64,000 bases of DNA from Physcomitrium patens (GCF_000002425.4 NC_037256.1:12123556-12187555); one strand, 5' to 3'; positions 12,700-25,696 are shown, counted from the first letter of the stretch. Made by a program: numbers and translations. Notes: generated by a model not told the origin, from the sequence alone.

Positions 12700-14440
12700 G
12701 TCGATGGATACTCTCTGGAGCTTGGCCACAATAGCGGACTCAAGTGTCGTTTTTCTTTTGACAAGAAAGGGAGCCCCATCAATCATTGATAACGTGATTT
12801 AAGAAATCTTTGTAATTTGCATTCTGTTTTTGTCACTGCTTGATGGTGTCGACCTTTCGAGTGCCATTTCGTGATCAGCATCGCTCGTATCTTTTGCTCG
12901 GTGCCGTGAACGAATCAGGGATAAGCTCTGCAAAAGTTATGTGAATCTCGCAACCTCTGAAATTCTTATTATTTCAGCAGGAGAGGAATTCTTTTGTTGC
13001 GATTGACTCGGTTTCCTGCTACTCAAATAGCTGCAACGTTAATTGGAAGGAGTTCAACCTCCGCCCTTTGTTCATCCTTGTTTTGCGTGGTAATGAAAAC
13101 TGACCACAGGACTCGCCGTGAAATTTCTTCAGCTAAATCACTTGCTTGTGTTGACACGGAAGATGAACTGTAACGAGAAAGTGAAACTCGTTTTCACGGA
13201 ACAGATCATACGAGATCGACAACCCTGCAGCAAAATTTGAGGGTTACTCTGATCTAGGCTACTTGAGCTTACCTGTGACGTGTTGATGCCAAATATGCAG
13301 CTGCTTGGCGATTTACCGTTTCTTTGATAGTGTTAGAGAAAATCCAATGAACGTCATCGTCCCAGCTTGTTTAAATATCACATGGCAAAAGAGAATCACA
13401 TCACCGTAGCATCCATCCAGAGCTTGAAAAATGTATCAAGGCTCCAGCATGGCTTAACCCCAGCGGCAAGCATCACTATGAATGTAGGTTGCACAACACT
13501 TCTCTAAACCTGCATAGGGCACAAGATTAGTGGAAGGATTTTCTAGTCACCACAGCTGCCCGTTGCAAACCAGCACGGAGTCTGGAATAGTAACTTATGG
13601 CCAGACTATTTCAAAGATAGAATAGTATTCTTGAAATAATTATTTTATCTATAGTATGATCTCCATCAGTAGAACAGAACCTGCGTGGGCACCGCACGCT
13701 GCAATGGGGCTCGCAATAATATATGCCAGCACTGCGCGCTTTCATAGGCAAATTGGCTCGCAGAACAAAGAGCATCCCGATGTCATAACGAGACAACAAG
13801 CTTTCAGTTTCTTTCTTAACATGTCTCCAATAAATCTGGGCTGATGCCGTTGTTGGGCAGCACTTATCACAATTGCGCTCGTCAATCACGTCAAGATCGA
13901 AACTCACAAACGTGAACATTAAAGCGTTTGATTCCCGCACGTGATGATTAGGGAGTCCTCCTCTTACCCACGGGATTAAGCAACGTCCGCGAATTTCCGG
14001 TTCTGTGCCTCTTTGTTCGGGAGTTTCTCCATATTTCAGGCGCTGTTGCCGCCAGACGAAACATTTGTTGCCGAGCTCAGTTACGCTGCAAAGCATCTGG
14101 AAGGGTCATAGTGTTGTGTCATCCTCGCAACAAAGTCCTCTCTGTATGAGCGAGACATGACTAGATCGACGGAAGAAATGAGAAATGACCTCGTGGTCCG
14201 CGACGAAGATGCCCTCTTGACGCTCCCACGAGTTTCCGATTTTCGGTGGATTTGCAGCATCGAGTACTTTGACTTGAATTGCGGCATCACATGTCGATGA
14301 ATTTATCTGGCCCACATTCATTCATGTCTATGGATTGTTATACTAAAACCAGAAGATCTCTTTAAAGGCTGAAACAAACACTGGTATGCTTCGGCGAAAT
14401 CCTTCTTCCCCAGTGTCCCAGCTGAAAATTGTAATGAAAT
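12700..14440. other. GC-richer low-copy island, no supported gene
   Basis: Unique-looking sequence with a 161-codon open frame on the minus strand (13611-14096) and overlapping shorter frames at 14081-14321. None has a recognisable domain and I found no convincing splice chain. It could include fragments of the same decayed locus as 11990-12690. Confidence 0.35.
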
Positions 14441-14469
14441 CCTGATGTATACACATTCATACATACACA

Positions 14470-14998
14470 CATATCAATAAGATTATGGTTTATACTTATA
14501 TAAAAATTAATTAAAATTTATCTAAGATTTGATTAAGATTTGGTTAGGATTTATTTAGGATTTATTTTTGATTTAAATAAGATTTGACTAGGATTTGATT
14601 AAGATTTGTTTAGAATTGATTAGAGTTTGGTTAGAATTTGTTAAGATTTGATTAGGATTTATTTAGTATTTGATTAAGATTTGATTAGAATTTGATTAGA
14701 TTTTGATTAGAATTTCTATTTTAATATTTTATTAAGGTTTTAATTTTAGTATATTTTTGAATTTCTATATTATTTTTTTATGATTATTTAAAGGGTCTCT
14801 AGGAATACTTTGTGTTTCTTACATAATTTGTTTGAAATTTTGATTGAATTTGATCAATATTTTATTATATTTGCTAATCTTTAATTATAATTTGTTTAAG
14901 AATCTATTAGAGTAGTTAAGACTTGTTGTTGCAATTTTCCTTTTATCTTCCATAGCTAGGTGCCCAATACATTCTTAAGCCAAATGCGACGTAATACA
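14470..14998 (+). repeat. 5' LTR (5'-truncated) of the Ty3 element A
   Basis: From the minisatellite onward this block is a direct repeat of 21018-21683: the same array, then the TATTAAGGTTTTAATTTTAG block, the TTTGATCAATATTTTATTA block, TTTATCTTCCATAG and a terminal AATACA. The first ~600-1000 bp of the LTR, present at 6085 and 10628, are missing here. TTGGTGAACCTGACG follows within about 12 bases of the LTR end and could be a primer-binding site; the matching tRNA was not identified. Confidence 0.7.
14518..14712 (+). repeat. 11-bp minisatellite in the 5' LTR
   Basis: About 17 copies of the GATTTGATTAG-like 11-mer. The corresponding array in the 3' LTR is about twice as long, so the array length changed after insertion. 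Confidence 0.85.
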
Positions 14999-15409
14999 AC
15001 ATATACTTGGTGAACCTGACGTAAAAAGCTTGAGGTGGAAGGTAATTAGAAATTTTTCTTGGTTTATTTGAATTATGGAGAAGGAAGGCAAGAAGATGGA
15101 AGGATGAGTTTATGATAGTCCTTGAAGTAGAGTTGGAAGTGGTGCTTCAAGTAGAGTTGGAAGAAGAGGTTCAACTGAAGGACAAGGTATGTATTTTGAC
15201 TCCAACTCTATAAGCATGTTTGAGGCATTTGCCTTATTCATGCAACAACATGTTAAAGATTGCAAAGAGGGTATAGCAAACAAAGGATTACAAGCGATTG
15301 TGGACAAAATCAATCAATTTAAAGAGAAGGATATTACAAAGCATCTAAAGTGATATGTAAAAGAAATAAAATTAAAGCATATTTTTGAAAGAGAGATGGT
15401 TTAATTATT

Positions 15410-16350
15410 TGAATTGGCTATTGCATCAAAAATAAGAAGTTATGTGAAGTTCATTATAGGACAATCTAGAGGTTCATGGAAAAATTTATCTCAAGCATTA
15501 AAAGACGAATATTATTTAAAAGATAGTGATAGGGTTACAAAAAAGCTATGTTTTGAGTGGATTGAAAGATCTAAGAAGGATCTCCAAGCAACAAAATTAT
15601 TAAAAGAGTTTGAAAGGTAATATTTGTCTTTATCAAAAAAAAAAAAGACAATTATTAGATCCAAGCAAAGTGGAGTTATTTCTTCAAGCAACTGATGGAG
15701 AATTACAAGATGAGTTGAAAATTTTGCTTAAAGATAAAAAAAAAAGAAAAAGAAGGATTGACAACAAATTAGAAGAAAGTAGAAGAGGCAACAGGATTAC
15801 TTGCAAAAAGAGAAAGAAGAAAGGATAAGGTGGGTGTCCAAAAATCATTGCAAGCATCTAAAGCAAAAATATCTTCTACTCAACTTACATCTATGACTCA
15901 ACTTTCAATGTCTATATCAAAAAAAGAAGAAATAAGCATAGATGAAATCATACAGGGAATGAGAGATTTACAAATTAAATTTTCAAAACTTGAAGACAAG
16001 GATCAAACATCAAGAATGTCAACAATATAAAAATCAGAACCAATGGAAGGTATAGTACATAGGTGCATGTGGTGTGATAGCATAGATCATTTAAGAAGGG
16101 AGTGTGAAGATTTTTCAAAGACACTACTCAAAGGAGTTGTTTTTTTTAAAGATGGTATGATACACTCAAAAGAGAGTGGAAAAAAATTAGAGACAAATTT
16201 TGATAAAGGAAGAATGATGGGATTTGTGGGAGATGCTTTTAAAGTGCATACGATTTCAAGCAATGAAGCATCAACATTTTGGGTGGCAGTAAATCCAAGC
16301 AAATGTTTAAGTATAAATCTTAAGTATCAAAGGGAATCTAATTCTTTGTA
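15410..16350 (+). pseudogene. Gag of Ty3 element A, with CCHC knuckle
   Basis: The capsid-like region starts about 15414 (SYVKFIIGQSRGSWKNLSQA, KDSDRVTKK, FEWIER) and is followed by a charged region broken by shifts near 15610 and 15830. A nucleocapsid zinc knuckle sits at 16064-16105 with the spacing C-x2-C-x4-H-x4-C (CMWCDSIDHLRREC). At least three separate frames are needed to read it through, so it cannot make an intact Gag. Confidence 0.7.
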
Positions 16351-16994
16351 GTCAAGTACAATGAGTTATGCTAAAAAAGAAAAACTTACCAGAGATGATT
16401 TAAAAAAATATTGGCAATAATATTTAGAAAATCATTGGATGGGATGATCTAGTAGATAGATTATCCGTTCATGCTCATATTGCAAGTAGTCAACATGGAG
16501 CATTAATAGAAGAAAAACAAAAGAGAGATGTAAATCATGAAGGGCCATCAAAAAGAATCATAAGGGGAAGAAAAACACAACAACAAAAGAATCCTATACA
16601 TGAAGAGACAATAGAGAATATTTCTACAAAGGAAAAGGAGATTGTGAATGAAAAAGAAAAGGTTCCTACTTATAAATTACAATCAGATATAGAAGCTGTT
16701 ACAAATTTGAAGAAGATATTAGAGGAGCGGATTTTAAGTGGAAAGGTTGAATTTATAATTGATGAAATTCTAGGAACTGCAAAACGAGAGTTTTATGAAG
16801 TTATTATTGATATATTAAAAAGAAAATGGCAATCTATTGGTGATACTATGATATCAAATGCACAAGGTACAAAGATAATAGGAAGCAATGAAGATAAGGA
16901 AGTTGAAATGTAAATTGTTGGAGATGTTTCACAAATCAAATTTACAAGGAAAGAAGATATGATTCAAGCTTCTAGTCATTATTCTTGAAGTCAT

Positions 16995-17330
16995 TTGGCA
17001 AGGGCTATTACAAAAACTTTAATAAAATTGGGAGAATTAGAAGAACCAGTTATAGCATTGATTGATCATAGTTCTGAAATCAATTTAATGTTGATAGAAT
17101 TGTATAAAAGGAAAAATTGGCCTATTGATATTGAGCATGGGTGGATGATAAGAGTAGCAAATAATTCAAAAGAAGATTTGTATAGAGCTTATTCAAATAT
17201 CAAGGTGACAATAAGAGATGTTATTCATGAATAATTTTTTTTTGTATAACATATGTCTACATATCCTATTATATTAGGGCAACCATATATTACTACTACA
17301 CGAATGGAGACAGAGGTTATGGATGATGGA
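16995..17330 (+). pseudogene. Retroviral-type aspartic protease of element A
   Basis: The frame reads VIALIDHSSEINLM where a Ty3 protease has LIDTGSEINLM, so the catalytic D-T/S-G triad has become D-H-S. It is followed by the flap-side sequence and, after a stop at 17232, by the TYPIILGQPYI-like strand near 17262. The loss of the catalytic Gly and the stop mark it as dead. Confidence 0.6.
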
Positions 17331-17734
17331 TCAGCTTATGCAAGGATAAGAAGTCAAGATGGAAAGAGGGTAGTGAAATTTTTAACAATTTGTGCAAATC
17401 ATGGAAGAAATTAGGATAGTTTGAAAAAACATCCTTTGCTAAAGATATACAAAGAATTTGAAGATCTTGAAGATTCAAAGGATTTTTTCCAAACGCCATT
17501 GTAAAGTGGAATTGCGATAGTAAAAAGAGTGAAGGCTTCCCGCCTAATAGAAAAGATGAGGATATTATATAATTATCATAAGATGGATATATCTTATTAA
17601 AAAATGTAAATAATATTAGAAGGATAGATAAAAAAAATATCAAAAATATAGAATATGAGTTAAAAAAATGTGGAGTGATTGATGAAGATGAATACATATG
17701 AGGGATATTTGAAAAATCTTGTTTTGATGATACT

Positions 17735-18623
17735 ATGGATGATTTACAAATATTATTGAATGAAGATTTTGAAGGATGTGATAAGGTAATAAATGTATAT
17801 TCTAAGATTACAATATTAAGAATCTTGTTCAAATTACTCAATGAAAAGATTAAGATGGAAATTTTAGAACCATCTATTGTACCATATTCCAATCAATGGT
17901 TCACAATAGCTAAGAAAAATGGGACATTGAGGTTTATTTAAGATATGCAACCAGTAAATAAGATAACTATTAGAAACATGGGCTCAAGTCCAATGATAGA
18001 TGAATTTATAGAAGAAATTTGTAGGCAAAGTAATTTATTCTATGAGAGATCTTTATTTGGGGTACAATCAATTTCAATTGTCAATGCAAAGTAGAAATTT
18101 GACAACTATGAAGATACCATTAGGATTAGTCAAAATGTGTACCTTACTAGAAAAGGCTATAAATTCTCTGATATATATGATGAATGGAATACATAAGGTA
18201 TTAAGAAATTTTATTCTAATTATAAAAATATCTTTTTTAGATGATGTGCCAATTAAAGGATGTGAAGAAGAAAGAAAAGATGAGACTTTGGATTTGGAAG
18301 CGTATAAGAAGTTTGTAGCATTTCACATTGATGATTGTGAAAAGATTTTGACAAAATTAGAAGAGGCTCATTTAACCTTATTGGAGGCAAAATCAATGTT
18401 TGGAATAAAGAAAGTTTTAGTGGTAGGACATATGTGTGGATCATATGGATGCAAGCCAAATATGAAAAAGATTGATGTTATAAAAAAGATGAAAGAATGT
18501 ATAAACACAACAGAAGTTAGAAGGTTTTTAGGAGCATGTATTTTCTATCATATATGGATACCACATTTTGTACATGTAGCAAATCCATTATATGAGTTAT
18601 TAAGAAAGAATCAAAAATTTTAA
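17735..18623 (+). pseudogene. Reverse transcriptase of element A, active site FLDD
   Basis: The frame starting at 17735 gives the fingers region (ILEPSIVPYSNQWF, then KNGTLRFI). After a stop it continues with the MQPVNKITIRN block and a second frame from 18042 to 18623. That frame holds DLYLGYNQFQLSM (first catalytic Asp region), ISFLDDVPIKG (the Y-x-D-D box, here FLDD) and the connection region (STTEVRRFLGACIFYHIWIP-like). Most Ty3 elements have YLDD or YVDD. Order and spacing leave little doubt about identity. Confidence 0.8.
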
Positions 18624-18639
18624 TAGAAAGAAGAACAAA

Positions 18640-19080
18640 GAAAAGCTATGGAAAAATTAAAAAACCTTCTTTCTTTACCTCCAACTTTGAAGAAAGTAAA
18701 TTATGAGTGCAGAAGGCCAATAGTATTAACAATAGATGCAAGTCAAATTGGTATAGGTTGGACAATTGGATAAGATGATAAACAAGACAATAGATATGTA
18801 GTAAGGTTTAGAGGAAGGGTTTTAAATATTAAACAAAAGGAATATGTACAAATTAAAAGAGAATTATGGGATGTAATAATAGCTATAAAAAATGAAAGGG
18901 AGTATTTGATCGGTGCATTGGTAGTTATAATAAAAAATTGTCATCCTTTATCGGGTATGATTACGAGTTGTTCAACACCAAATATTGCAATATTAAGGTG
19001 GATTGTATATATAAAGTCTATAAATCTTGAATTCAAATATATTTTGAAAAAAAACAATGCAGTTGCAGATATTTTGTCAT
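18640..19080 (+). pseudogene. RNase H of element A
   Basis: In shifted frames the sequence reads IVLTIDASQIGIGWTIG (the T-x-D-A-S box with the first catalytic Asp), then KQKEYVQIKRELWDVI (catalytic Glu helix) and a terminal AVADILS-like end just before a TGA near 19080. Stops occur after both blocks. Confidence 0.65.
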
Positions 19081-19151
19081 GAACATAATATAATGATGAA
19101 GATGATATAATTGATGATGAAGAAAATATTGATATTGACTTTTATTCAACT

Positions 19152-20468
19152 TTGTATGCAAGAAGGAATGGATTATCTTTGACTACACCATTTAAATTAT
19201 TCTTAAAAGAATTATATGATGGTGAATGGTTGTATATAGAAAAATACTTAAGTACATTAATGCGGCAAGAGGGTTGGATGGACAAAGAATTTAAAAGAAT
19301 TCAAAGGAAAGCATATGGATATTTTCTTCAAAATGGATTTTTATGGAAGCATCCAAAGAAAAGGGGTGGAATACTACAACAAGTTGTAAATGAGATTGAG
19401 ATGCAACAAAAGATCATTAAGGAATTCCATAAGAGTCGATGGATTGGACAATATTTACTAAGTTGAAAGAAAAATATTGGTGGAAGGGCATGTACAAAGA
19501 TATAGCAAATTTTGTAGGATCTTATAAAATTTGTCAAGTATATTCAAATATTCGGCATTAAGATGGATTACATCCAACATATCCTTTAGCTTTACATTAT
19601 AAATGGGTGGTGGATTTGGTAGCAATGCTAATGGGACTTAGAAAAATGAAGTATTTGGTACTTGCATAAGAAGATTTATCACATATAGTTGAAGGACGAT
19701 CATTAAGAATAAAGGACACTAAAGGTGGATGCCAATTTTTATTGAAAGATGTTATTTGTCGCTATAGTTGTATTGGAAGAATTATAGCAAATAAGGATAA
19801 ATTGGATGCAAGGGAAGTACAAGAATTCTTTAATAGAATAGGAATTAAAATTTCATTTACAACAACATATAATCCAAAAGATAATAGAAAGAGTGAGCAT
19901 GGGCATTCACCTATTGTTAAGGCATTTGTAAAGGCATGCAATGGCAAAACACATGAATCACCTAGACTATTATCATTTGTACTATGGGCAGATCGTACAA
20001 CTCACAATTTAGTAACAGATTATATGCCTTCTGAATTAATGTATGGACAAAAATCAATAATGCCAATAGAAGAAGTAATGCCTATATGAGATATATTACC
20101 TTTGAAGGATGATCTCAATATGGAAGAACTTTTAGCATTATAGATTCAACAATTAGAAAGAAGATTTAATGATATTGAAACAACAATAATGAGGTTGAAA
20201 GAAGCAAGAGAAAGACATAAAGAAATAAAGAAATATTTCATAAAAACATCGACTACAACCTAAAGCAATTGAAGATGGTGATTGGATGTTAGTTTATGAT
20301 AGTAGTTTAGACAATCAACATAGCACTGCTAAGAAATTTGTAAAGAGATGGTTTGGATCTTATATTGTGAAAGAAGTATACGACAATAGAACATATTTGT
20401 TAAGAAAATTTGATGGTATAGAATTGAAGATACCTATAGCAAGCAAGCAAATCAAATTTTTTAAATAA
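19152..20468 (+). pseudogene. Integrase of element A
   Basis: A zinc-binding HHCC-like region lies at about 19400-19560 (EFHKSRWIGQ; KICQVYSNIRH). The catalytic core follows at 19575-20090 (WVVDLVAM with the first Asp; the second Asp block now reads ANKDKLDAREVQEF; then SFTTTYNPKDNRKSEHGHS, where the Glu of the D,D-35-E triad survives). A C-terminal GPY-like region sits at 20286-20468 (RWFGSYIVKEVYDNRTYLLR). Several stops and shifts separate the pieces. No chromodomain is seen after it. Confidence 0.75.
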
Positions 20469-20609
20469 AGAGGTGAAGACATTTATTTTAATAAAAAAAA
20501 AAAATCTACTAGGAGATATTGAAATAGGAGAAGAAGAACAAGTTGAAGATCAAAAATTTGACCAAGATGAAGGCCATTCTACTTAAAAATGATATAAAAA
20601 ACTTGGTGC

Positions 20610-21683
20610 ATGCCGGAGGATGCATGGATTCATGGGAGGTGGATCAAGGTCTCGAAAAGTAGTGTTTTAGGTCCATTGAGGGATTCTAAAATTTCTTACA
20701 ATCTATTAATTGGATTGGAGTAAAAATTGTGTATCTAGATAGTAGACTTATTTTCCTACCTATGTGAGAATTTTGAGATCAATTGAATAGTTCCATAAGG
20801 AAATATTGGTGCTAGAAATTCTAGAATCAGATTGGAGTAGGAGGCCGGCCAACATCTCAGCAAATATTAGGGTCAATTTTTTTTTTGGTGAGTTCGATCT
20901 TCTTTACAAATTTTTTTTTTATAGTCAACTTAATTATTAAGAAGTATACAAAATTTGAGTTAAAATCAATAATTCATTTATTAATTATTGAGGTTTAAAT
21001 CTGTTGTAGAAATTACTTGAATTTATTAAGATTTGGATAGGGTTTGGTTAGGATTTGACTAAGATTTGGTTAAGATTTGTTTAGAATTTTATTAGAATTT
21101 GGTTAAGATTTATTTAAGATTTATTTAGGATTAGTTAGGATTTATTTAAGATTTGGTTAGGATTTGTTTAAGGTTTGGTTAGGATTTGGTTAGGATTTGG
21201 TTAGAGTTTGGTTAGGATTTATTTAGAATTTATTTAATATTTGACTAAGATTTGGTTAAGATTTATTTAAAATTTATTAGAATTTTGTTAGAATTTTTTA
21301 GGATTTGACTAGGATTTATTTAGGATTTGACTAGGATTTATTTAGGATTTGATTAGGATTTGACTAGGATTTGATTAGAATTTGATTAGATTTTGATTAG
21401 GATTTAGTTAAAGTTTCTATTTTAATATTTTATTAAGGTTTTTATTTTAGTATATTTTTGAATTTTTATGTTATTTATTTATGATTCTTTAAAGGATCTC
21501 TAAAAATTCTTTATGTTTCTTACATAATTCCTTTGAAATTTTAATTGAATTTGATCAATGTTTTATTATATTTACTAATCTTTAATTTTAATTTTTTTAA
21601 GAATCTATTGTTGTTGCAATTTTCCTTTTATCTTCCATAGTCAGGTGTCCAGTGTATTCTCAAGCCAAACACCACGTAATACA
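20610..21683 (+). repeat. 3' LTR of element A (5' part missing)
   Basis: Homology to the LTRs at 6085 and 10628 begins about 20620 and runs through the ATTAATTGGATTGGAGTAAA block, the minisatellite (21018-21420) and the same terminal blocks as the 5' LTR to AATACA at 21683. The first ~650 bp expected from the solo LTRs are absent. Confidence 0.7.
21018..21420 (+). repeat. 11-bp minisatellite in the 3' LTR
   Basis: About 36 copies of an 11-mer between GATTTGGTTAG and GATTTGACTAG. Some units read ATTTAGG, which resembles the plant telomere repeat only by chance of composition. Confidence 0.85.
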
Positions 21684-21973
21684 ACAACGTAATCATACTT
21701 CTCTTTTTGAAACATATAGGTGACCTTCAAAATAGAGTAGGTTGTTCTTGAATTTGAATTTAGAAGTATCATAAAACATAAAAGAAATATTCTTGATATA
21801 CTTAAAAAATTTATTGTTAATATCATTGTTAATATCAATTAAAGAATCAAAAGACATACTTAATTGACTTTGCTTGACAAAGGTTGAATCAACAATCAAT
21901 GCTAATTTTATTGCTAAAAGATAAAAATTACTTAGGCTTCAAGATGACTATTCTTTGTTGATCAAAAGCAGCA

Positions 21974-21992
21974 TTTTTTTTTTTTTTTTTTT
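21974..21992. repeat. T19 homopolymer
   Basis: Uninterrupted run of T between element A and the minus-strand Ty3 remnant. Confidence 0.9.
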
Positions 21993-22189
21993 AATGCAAG
22001 ATAAGAATGTATTAAAAAGACATTTAAGAAACCTTGTTGTTTTTTAAGTTACTATGTGATCTTAAAATTAAAACTTGATAATGACATACTCCAATGAGCT
22101 TGGCAACAATTCAATATTTATATTGACCTGAAATATTTAAGGTTCTTATGATTTGTATATATAGTAATTGAACTAGAAATACCTTCTAA

Positions 22190-25100
22190 ATAATGGCGCT
22201 ATTCTAAAAAATATCCTACAATTATAAAAATTTCTTTATTGTAGATTTGTAATTAATCTTTGCTGATGAAAATTTCTTAGAATGAAAAGCTAGTAGATGG
22301 AATTTGTTATCTACTCCCATTTATGATAATACTACATCTAAGGCAAAATCTGATACATTTATTTTCATGAAAAATGCCTTGAAAAAGTTGATACCATATA
22401 AGATTGGTACTGAAATAAATTTTTTCTTCAAAGCATTAAATAATACTTTTGCTTCTTTATTCTACTTAAGTTTGTCTTTATAAGTTAAACATGTAAGTAG
22501 GGTTGCAACTCAAAAACAATTTTGATGAAGATTTAATAATAATTAGCAAAGCTTAAAAAGCATTGTACATCTCTTATTATTTTTAAAATCATTCAATTTA
22601 TAATAGTTTGGATCTTCTTTAAATCCATCATTAATTCTTTGTTGGAAATGATGTATCCTAAGAAGTCAACTTCAATAATGTGAAATACACACTTCTCCAT
22701 CTTAGCATATAATCTTGCATCTCTAAGTTTTTGTAACATACAATAAACATAAATTTTATATTTTTTTATATTCTTAAAATAGATTAAAATATCATCTAAA
22801 TTTAAACCAATAAAATTATCAAGAAACTCACAAAAAATATCATTCATAAGATGTTAAAAAGTGGTTGGTATATTTGTGAGTCAAAAAAGCATGACATAAT
22901 ATTTAAAATGTCCATACTTAATTTGAAAAACAATCTTTCAATCATCACTTTTTTTGATACAAATAAAATTATATGCTATTTATAGATCTATTTTTATATG
23001 GATCTTTATTTTATTGAATTGATCAAGAAGTCTTGAAATAAGTGATAGAAAATATATTTTTTTTTATGGTAATCTTATTAAGTCCTCAATAATTTATGCA
23101 CACATGCAGAGATCTATCTTTTTTTTTCACAAATAAGATAGAAGCTTCTACTAAAAATTTTGAATGGCATATGAAGTTCTTAGCCAAGTTTTCTTTAATA
23201 TACTTCTCTAGTGTAGTCAACTCATTTTGCAATAAGCTATAGATTGGTCCAAATCGTGGTTGAGCTCCTTCTTGCAAATGAATTGAACAATCATAGGATC
23301 AATGCTTTAGAAGAATATTTGCATTCTTCTTTTCAAAAATATCATAGAAATCTTGATATTGATTAGCAATACAACTTAACGTCTTTCCACCATCAAAAAT
23401 AGGCATGGCATATATAGCAAAAGATGATCTTTTTTTTTGCCATAATAATAAATACTTTTATACTTTCCAATAAAGATTTGAATATACTAGGCTTATGTAT
23501 TTTTACTTGATTAACAAAATTTTAGATTAAATTACAAAAAAAATTAAAATTAAAAGAAATCCAATTTATCTAAGAGTTATATATTTTTAACTAAGATAAT
23601 CATAAAATAATTGGATTGGAAAAAGGTCTTTAATTTCTACATCTAAAGAAACAATTTCATAGGTTATATCTCTAGAAGACAACAAATGACTACATATGAT
23701 TTCTACATGTGCAGATTTAGTTTTTTTGACTAAGAATATCTCTTGTTTTTTGACAAAGACTTCATCTATAAAAACAAATTTAGGCTCTTGAATCTAACAA
23801 GGCTAAGACTTTGTAATTTTTTTGGTCCTAAACATATAACTATTATAAAACAAGGCAAAAAATCTAAGGAGAAAATAGGACCTTTAGTAGGTGTTGCATA
23901 TAATTTCAGCTGCATAATCCATGTTATAGTTGGAAAAACTTATTTTTTGACATATTGTCTTCTTTGGCAACCATGTTATTCGTTTTGTGATTGCATTGCT
24001 TTTTTGAAATTTTTTGAATAATGTACCTAGCTTCTCCACAATATAAGCATAAAATCTTTTAATGATGACAAGTTTTTTCTTATTTAATGAGAAATTTAAA
24101 ATATATTGTATCAATTTGCATTGGTTTTGGCCTTGATAAATAGGTTTTTTAAAGCTTAAGAGCTATCATCATTAATTGAATTATTCCTCTTCAATCAAAT
24201 CTTTGTTCTTAATACCTTTCTAATAGTTAATTATTACATGCAATGGCTTAAGTAATAAATTATTTTAAAAAATCTACTTTTACCAATGTTAATAACAAAT
24301 CTTTGATGTTAACTTTTAATGCATATCAAAAGTGATAAGGACTTTATCATTTCAATTCACATTGCAACCAAGGTTTTAGAATTCAAGAACAAATATAGTA
24401 GTTGAGTATGATTCTTATTGTAAAGATAAGAACTTAGTATCTACTACTGTTTTTTTATCACTTTCTTTGAATATGGCTATAAATACTTTTAAAAATAAAT
24501 TAAAATCATAAAAGAGTCATGAATCCTTTTCCATCAAAAATATAAACTAAAAGAGATCACTTCTAGACAGAAGTGCCCCTATGAATCCAACTTAAGAAAA
24601 TCCATCAAGGTATTAAAAAAATGCAACTATAAATGGAGCTCAATTTGTTGCAAAAATCCTCAAAATTTTGATCTTTTTCCATCAAACTTCTCCAGCATAG
24701 TAATCCTTATCTTTCTTGTACTTATTAGAGCAAAAAAAATTGAAGTTGATTGTGAGGCTAATCTACTTGCTTCTCTCAACTATACAACTTTTTGGCATAG
24801 ACTCTAGATTTTTTTTTATAGGTGTAAGAATAGTGCTTCTATGATTAGTGTTGATAGTGCGTGAAATTTCCATCCTAAAAATATTGACAAGCCCATGAAG
24901 ATTTGCAATAGTTACATATTTATTTTCACTTTTATTAAGTATATCATTGATGATTTTTCCTTCTATTTTAAATAACTTAGTAAATCCATAAGTAATATTG
25001 GAGGAGGATAATCCACAACCTCTAATGTCAAATAAAAATTTCTATAAAGAGAGGAGTTTTTTTTTAAAATAAAAAATCATTGTTAAAAACTATACAATTT

Positions 25101-25207
25101 GTTTAAAGGTGGATAGTCCACAACCTTCAAAACATAATAATAGGAGTGGAATGATCCACTGACTTTTAAAATAAGAGAAGAAGAATGAATTAGCACTCTT
25201 GTCAAAC
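22190..25207 (-). mobile_element. Decayed Ty3 chromovirus-related remnant
   Basis: Read on the minus strand this is a ruined relative of the chromovirus at 51334-57802, in the same order. A leader with GGATAATCCACAACC-type repeats lies at 25000-25170. Gag follows, with a zinc-knuckle start LCLYCGEA near 24020-24052 whose His-Cys half is lost by a shift. The protease ALLDSRA lies near 23800 (DSG changed to DSR). RT comes in two pieces, 23086-23277 and 22593-22847, and the RNase H start is near 22200-22500. Everything downstream (integrase, chromodomain, 3' LTR) is missing: truncated at about 22190. The 5' LTR is the block starting at 25208. Confidence 0.75.
22593..22847 (-). pseudogene. RT palm fragment of the decayed chromovirus relative
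   Basis: The frame NDIFCEFLDNFIGLNLDDIL aligns with NDIFREHLDDFVVIYLDDIL of the young element, then LRDARLYAKMEKCVF and the FLGYIIS block. The active-site box has decayed from YLDD to NLDD. A second piece at 23086-23277 gives the GPIYSLLQNELTTLEKYIKE and VKKKDRSLHVCINY blocks (fingers). Confidence 0.8.
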
Positions 25208-25696
25208 TATCAAGGACGTGAATCTCAAAGAAAGAAAATTAAATACATTCTTGTGCCACTTAAAAAGATTAAAAGTCATTCAAAAATGGTAATATATTAA
25301 ATTAGAATGGCTATTGCTAAAGACAAAAAGACTAAAAAGTCTTAAAGCAAGACTAAGAATTAGAAAGATGTTGAAAATGATGAAGTAAGATTCATTCTTG
25401 CGTCCATATGTATTATCTAACTAAGAGCTATGTAGCAATATTCTGTAGGACCTCCAACACATGTTGACTTTGCTAAATACATGTCTTAACTTGCAAAACA
25501 AGTTTTCTATATGTGGACCTCATAGTTAGCTTGTTCTACAAGCTACCAACATGTATGACACATGGCTAACTTGTTGATTAAGTTTCTAACCTATCAATCA
25601 ATTGCAAACATATGTAAAGTCAAAATAGTATCTATGAAGCTTCTAAAAAGCTTTTCTAAAGGATATTATGAAATTAATCTAATTTTATCTACTTCT

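Larger units (their letters stand above)
14470..21683 (+). mobile_element. Decayed Ty3/gypsy LTR retrotransposon, family A
   Basis: Direct LTR repeats (14470-14998 and 20610-21683) enclose gag, protease, reverse transcriptase, RNase H and integrase in the order of the Ty3 group (integrase after RNase H), all on the plus strand. Every domain is interrupted by stops and shifts, many of them TAG or TAA at positions where Gln or Trp would fit. The coding sequence has drifted to the AT-rich local composition. The element is old and inactive. Both LTRs are incomplete at their 5' side, so the element's true length was greater. Confidence 0.8.

Noticed and set aside
13611..14096. 161-codon minus-strand frame
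   Set aside because: No recognisable domain or splice partners; frames of this length can occur by chance in the GC-richer islands. Kept only as part of the island description.
21018..21420. Interstitial telomere repeat
   Set aside because: Units contain TTTAGG only occasionally; the period is 11, not 7, and the core GATTTGRTTAG is unrelated.
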